Shown here: positions 5,708 through 7,629 of the stretch, piece after piece
Layout: the number at the start of each line of letters is the position of its first letter
Position numbering within the stretch: the first letter of the stretch is position 1
NCBI GenBank assembly: GCA_027296045.1
Contig: JAPUJS010000335.1
Location: 1-7,629 of the forward strand
Origin: a bacterium
GTDB lineage: Bacteria; Latescibacterota; UBA2968
Direction of reading: 5' to 3'
DNA length: 7,629 bases
Notes under the pieces: generated by a model
What the model was told of the DNA's origin: nothing
Databases searched by the model: none
Seen by the model: the letters and a program-made list of their open reading frames with translations, nothing else
Translations under genes and position numbers: made by a program

Positions 5708-6747
5708 GCTTGAAAGTAGGCATTATCGGCTGCGGGCGTATGGCCAGCACCATTGAGGATGAGGTCCAGGGGCGTCGGTTGGGCGGATTGATTGTGCCTT
5801 ATTGCCACGCAGGAGGCTACCAGGTTGTTGAAGAAACAGAGATGGTGGCTGCGTGTGATATTGATACCGAAAAGTTGAAGGCGTTTCAGGATCGGTGGGA
5901 TGTACCTCGGGGGTATACGGACTTTCGGGAGCTGATCGATGTGGAGAAGCCCGATATTTTGAGCATTAGCACGCGCCCGGAACAGCACGCCGAGGCAATG
6001 ATCTATGGCGCTGAACACGGGGTGAAGGGGATGTATGCGGAAAAGCCACTTTGCTGTACGCTGCATGAGGCAGATGCGATCCAGGAGGCTTTTGAAGGCA
6101 ATGGTGTCTTTCTGGAGTTCGGTCCAATGCGCCGCAACTGGGCGGTTTACCGTCAGGCCCGGGAGATTGCCGCAGGAGGAACTCTGGAAGAGATCCAGTC
6201 AGTGGTCGGTTATAGCGGCAACAGCGTGGGCGGCCATTTTCTGGATACGATGCTCTATCTCCTGGGCGATCCCGAACCGGTTTCGGTACGCGGCACTCTG
6301 GACCAGCTCCATCCAGCAGAGGGGGATACCTCGGGAATGCATTTTGTGAAGGATACACCCATTCTGTCCGCGATGGTTGTGTTTGAAAATAACACGCGAC
6401 TCCATGTTGCCGGGACGGGTAAAAGCGGAGAATTTGAGGTAGTCTGCGAGGTGGGGATTATCCGTATTCTGAACGACGGCGAGTCTTTGAGTGTGCGCAA
6501 ACAGGATGGGCAAAACCGATTTTACGATCCGGTCGAGGTCGCCCCGGTAACGCCCTGGAGCGGTACGGCGAAGAAGGTCGAGGAATTGGCGCAGGCCGTC
6601 CGGACGGGCAAACCGGGGGTGAGCAATTTGAGGGCAACGATGCTGGGCACGGAGATCGGTTTTGGGCTTTACGAGTCACACCTGAATGGGGGGACCGAGG
6701 TAGGCTTCCCGGTTCCCAATCGAGATCGGTTTGTGTCGAGCTGGTAG
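5704..6747 (+). CDS. Gfo/Idh/MocA family NAD(P)-dependent oxidoreductase
   Basis: The 347-residue product opens with KVGIIGCGRMA (4-14), the Rossmann GxGxxA dinucleotide-binding loop, followed by MVAACDID (47-54), where an acidic residue ends the second strand. ILSISTRPEQHAE (85-97) and AEKPL (112-116) are the family's hallmark motifs, with K114 as catalytic lysine. GGHFLDTMLYLLG (176-188) matches the conserved GxHxxD..xxLxG element, with D181 and H178 likely at the active site. Length is typical. Members oxidise sugars, inositols and sugar acids, or act as reductases; substrate unknown. The start is fixed by the four-base overlap with the amidohydrolase stop and a GGAGAGG site seven bases upstream. 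It is the last gene of the cluster; no clear terminator follows. Cytoplasmic. Confidence 0.88.
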   Translation: MSLKVGIIGCGRMASTIEDEVQGRRLGGLIVPYCHAGGYQVVEETEMVAACDIDTEKLKAFQDRWDVPRGYTDFRELIDVEKPDILSISTRPEQHAEAMIYGAEHGVKGMYAEKPLCCTLHEADAIQEAFEGNGVFLEFGPMRRNWAVYRQAREIAAGGTLEEIQSVVGYSGNSVGGHFLDTMLYLLGDPEPVSVRGTLDQLHPAEGDTSGMHFVKDTPILSAMVVFENNTRLHVAGTGKSGEFEVVCEVGIIRILNDGESLSVRKQDGQNRFYDPVEVAPVTPWSGTAKKVEELAQAVRTGKPGVSNLRATMLGTEIGFGLYESHLNGGTEVGFPVPNRDRFVSSW

Positions 6748-6962
6748 TACTTTCTGTAGTCTGGGAGCTGCTCCTGCCTTCTCACCGCACACGAAATTCG
6801 GTAGGAGCATTGGACCTCGGCGCTTCGCTGCGGGATTATGGATGGAAGAAGTTTCTCGTACAACCTATTGTAGAATAGTAAGTTTCTCATGAGCCTGCTC
6901 CTGCTGGCGACAACAGGACCGGCAGGGGAGGGATGATGGCGAGGAAAGGAAGGTGTCGGACT
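6748..6962. other. Intergenic spacer with short direct repeats and no convincing terminator
   Basis: CTGCTCCTGC occurs at 6768-6777 and 6895-6904, in the first case next to GGAGC to make a tight palindrome. AAGTTTCTC occurs at 6849-6857 and 6880-6888. A TAGAAT (6871-6876) could be a -10 box, but no -35 box stands at a proper distance. CCTGCTGG and CCGGCAGG near 6900-6926 can form an 8-bp stem with one G-U pair. None of the hairpins is followed by a T tract. AAGGAAGG at 6946-6953 is the ribosome binding site of the next gene. Confidence 0.4.
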
Positions 6963-7629
6963 ATGGGACAGTTATTCCGGGCACCGATTCTCGCATGGTT
7001 CATTGCGGGATCTGTTTCCTGGAGCGTGTCGGCGGCATCCGGCGCAGGGTACTGGCGTACCTATGATGTAACAGACGGACTTGCCGGGGTGAAAGTATCC
7101 TCCCTTTTTCAAGGGCGAGAGGGGTATATCTGGTTCGGGACTCAGGGGGGAGGCGTGAGCCGTTACGACGGGCAGATGTGGAAGACGTATACGACCGAAG
7201 ATGGTCTGGCGGATAATTTTGTGCTGTCCATCTTTCAGGACCGGGAGGGGGTTCTCTGGGTCGGGACCGACGGCGGGGGTGTGAGCCGTTACGACGGATT
7301 GGTATGGAAGACGTATACGACCGAAGATGGTCTGGTGGACAACCGGGTGCGAACGATCGTGCAGGATCGGGAGGGCCGTCTCTGGTTCGGGACCGATGGT
7401 GGGGGCGTGAGCCGCTACGACGGATTGGTATGGAAGACGTATACGACCGAAGATGGTCTGGCGGACAACCGGGTGCGAACGATCGTGCAGGATCGGGAGG
7501 GCCGTCTCTGGTTCGGGACCAGTGGAGGCGGTATAAGTCGCTCCGACCGTCGTAGCGACATTAACCGCCCCCCATGGGTGGGGGCCCCAGGGGGCGGTTT
7601 CATGAGCTACGAACGTCGGACGGTTACGC
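6963..7629 (+). CDS. Exported regulator-propeller (Reg_prop, ligand-binding beta-propeller) protein, 5' part
   Basis: The frame runs from ATG at 6963 to the right edge without a stop (222 codons visible). Residues 1-24 look like a signal peptide: short basic N-end, hydrophobic APILAWFIAGSVSW, and a VSA-A cleavage site. Repeats of 42 residues follow, each with YDG..WKTYTTEDGL, then I.QDREG.LWFGTDGGGVSR, the pattern of two-component regulator propellers (as in hybrid histidine kinases of Bacteroidetes) and of many stand-alone exported proteins in environmental phyla. Whether a kinase or other output domain follows is not visible. From residue 193 the repeat breaks off at SRSDRRSDINRPPWVGAPGGG, encoded by a palindromic element. 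An upstream in-frame ATG pair at 6933 and 6936 is possible, but GGGGAGGG is too close to it, while AAGGAAGG lies nine bases before 6963. Confidence 0.75.
   Translation, partial: MGQLFRAPILAWFIAGSVSWSVSAASGAGYWRTYDVTDGLAGVKVSSLFQGREGYIWFGTQGGGVSRYDGQMWKTYTTEDGLADNFVLSIFQDREGVLWVGTDGGGVSRYDGLVWKTYTTEDGLVDNRVRTIVQDREGRLWFGTDGGGVSRYDGLVWKTYTTEDGLADNRVRTIVQDREGRLWFGTSGGGISRSDRRSDINRPPWVGAPGGGFMSYERRTVT
7155..7532 (+). repeat. Three tandem 126-base units coding for propeller repeats
   Basis: Units begin at 7155, 7281 and 7407 with GTGAGCCG(T/C)TACGACGG, each 126 bases or 42 codons. The second and third units differ at about seven positions, five of them in the last dozen bases. The first is more diverged. 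The near-identity at DNA level points to recent duplication or gene conversion. A fourth unit begins at 7533 but loses its pattern after five codons. Confidence 0.85.
7542..7620. repeat. About 80-base imperfect palindrome inside the propeller reading frame
   Basis: Two 31-base arms (7542-7572 and 7590-7620) are complementary at 23 positions. They comprise an outer TCCGAC, a middle TCGTAGC and a perfect inner AACCGCCCCC pairing with GGGGGCGGTT. The centre (7573-7589) contains GGGGCCCC. It starts where the fourth propeller repeat should continue and keeps the frame open. The look is of a REP-like or MITE-like hairpin unit. Confidence 0.6.

Noticed and set aside
7155..7532. CRISPR-like array
   Set aside because: The repeats are contiguous 126-base coding units without spacers and encode a recognised propeller motif.

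Overview
The window joins two unlike stretches of a bacterial chromosome. I see no tRNA, rRNA, CRISPR array, transposase or integrase. The organism cannot be named from the sequence. The right half combines a TIM-barrel sugar isomerase, an amidohydrolase, a Gfo/Idh/MocA oxidoreductase and an exported regulator-propeller protein. From memory, that mix resembles environmental candidate phyla such as Poribacteria or Latescibacterota; this is a low-confidence guess.

Left region (1 to about 2580), all genes on the minus strand, visibly more A+T-rich and accessory in character. From right to left: (i) a 126-aa HNH endonuclease with its own promoter and no ribosome binding site, possibly a leaderless message; (ii) a two-gene operon of a Panacea/SocA-type antitoxin (184 aa) and an abutting unrecognised 126-aa protein that is probably its toxin partner, closed by a strong hairpin-plus-U-tract terminator; (iii) an unrecognised protein with a C-terminal helical, charged segment. 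The last has a good sigma-70-type promoter and runs off the left edge. Its frame is open from 766 to the edge. Together this looks like a small defence or conflict island.

Right region (2621 to 7629), all genes on the plus strand and more G+C-rich. A promoter with a perfect TTGACA box precedes a sugar phosphate isomerase/epimerase-like protein. It is followed by an M29-aminopeptidase-like metalloprotein, a metal-dependent amidohydrolase and a Gfo/Idh/MocA dehydrogenase; the last two overlap by ATGA. They read as a catabolic set acting on an unknown small molecule, perhaps a sugar derivative or amide. No transporter or regulator lies in the window.

After a 215-base spacer comes the start of a secreted protein with 42-residue regulator-propeller repeats. 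Its units are almost identical at DNA level, and the reading frame runs through a roughly 80-base imperfect palindrome near the right edge. That in-frame palindrome and the Panacea pair with its unfamiliar partner are the two points most worth following up.
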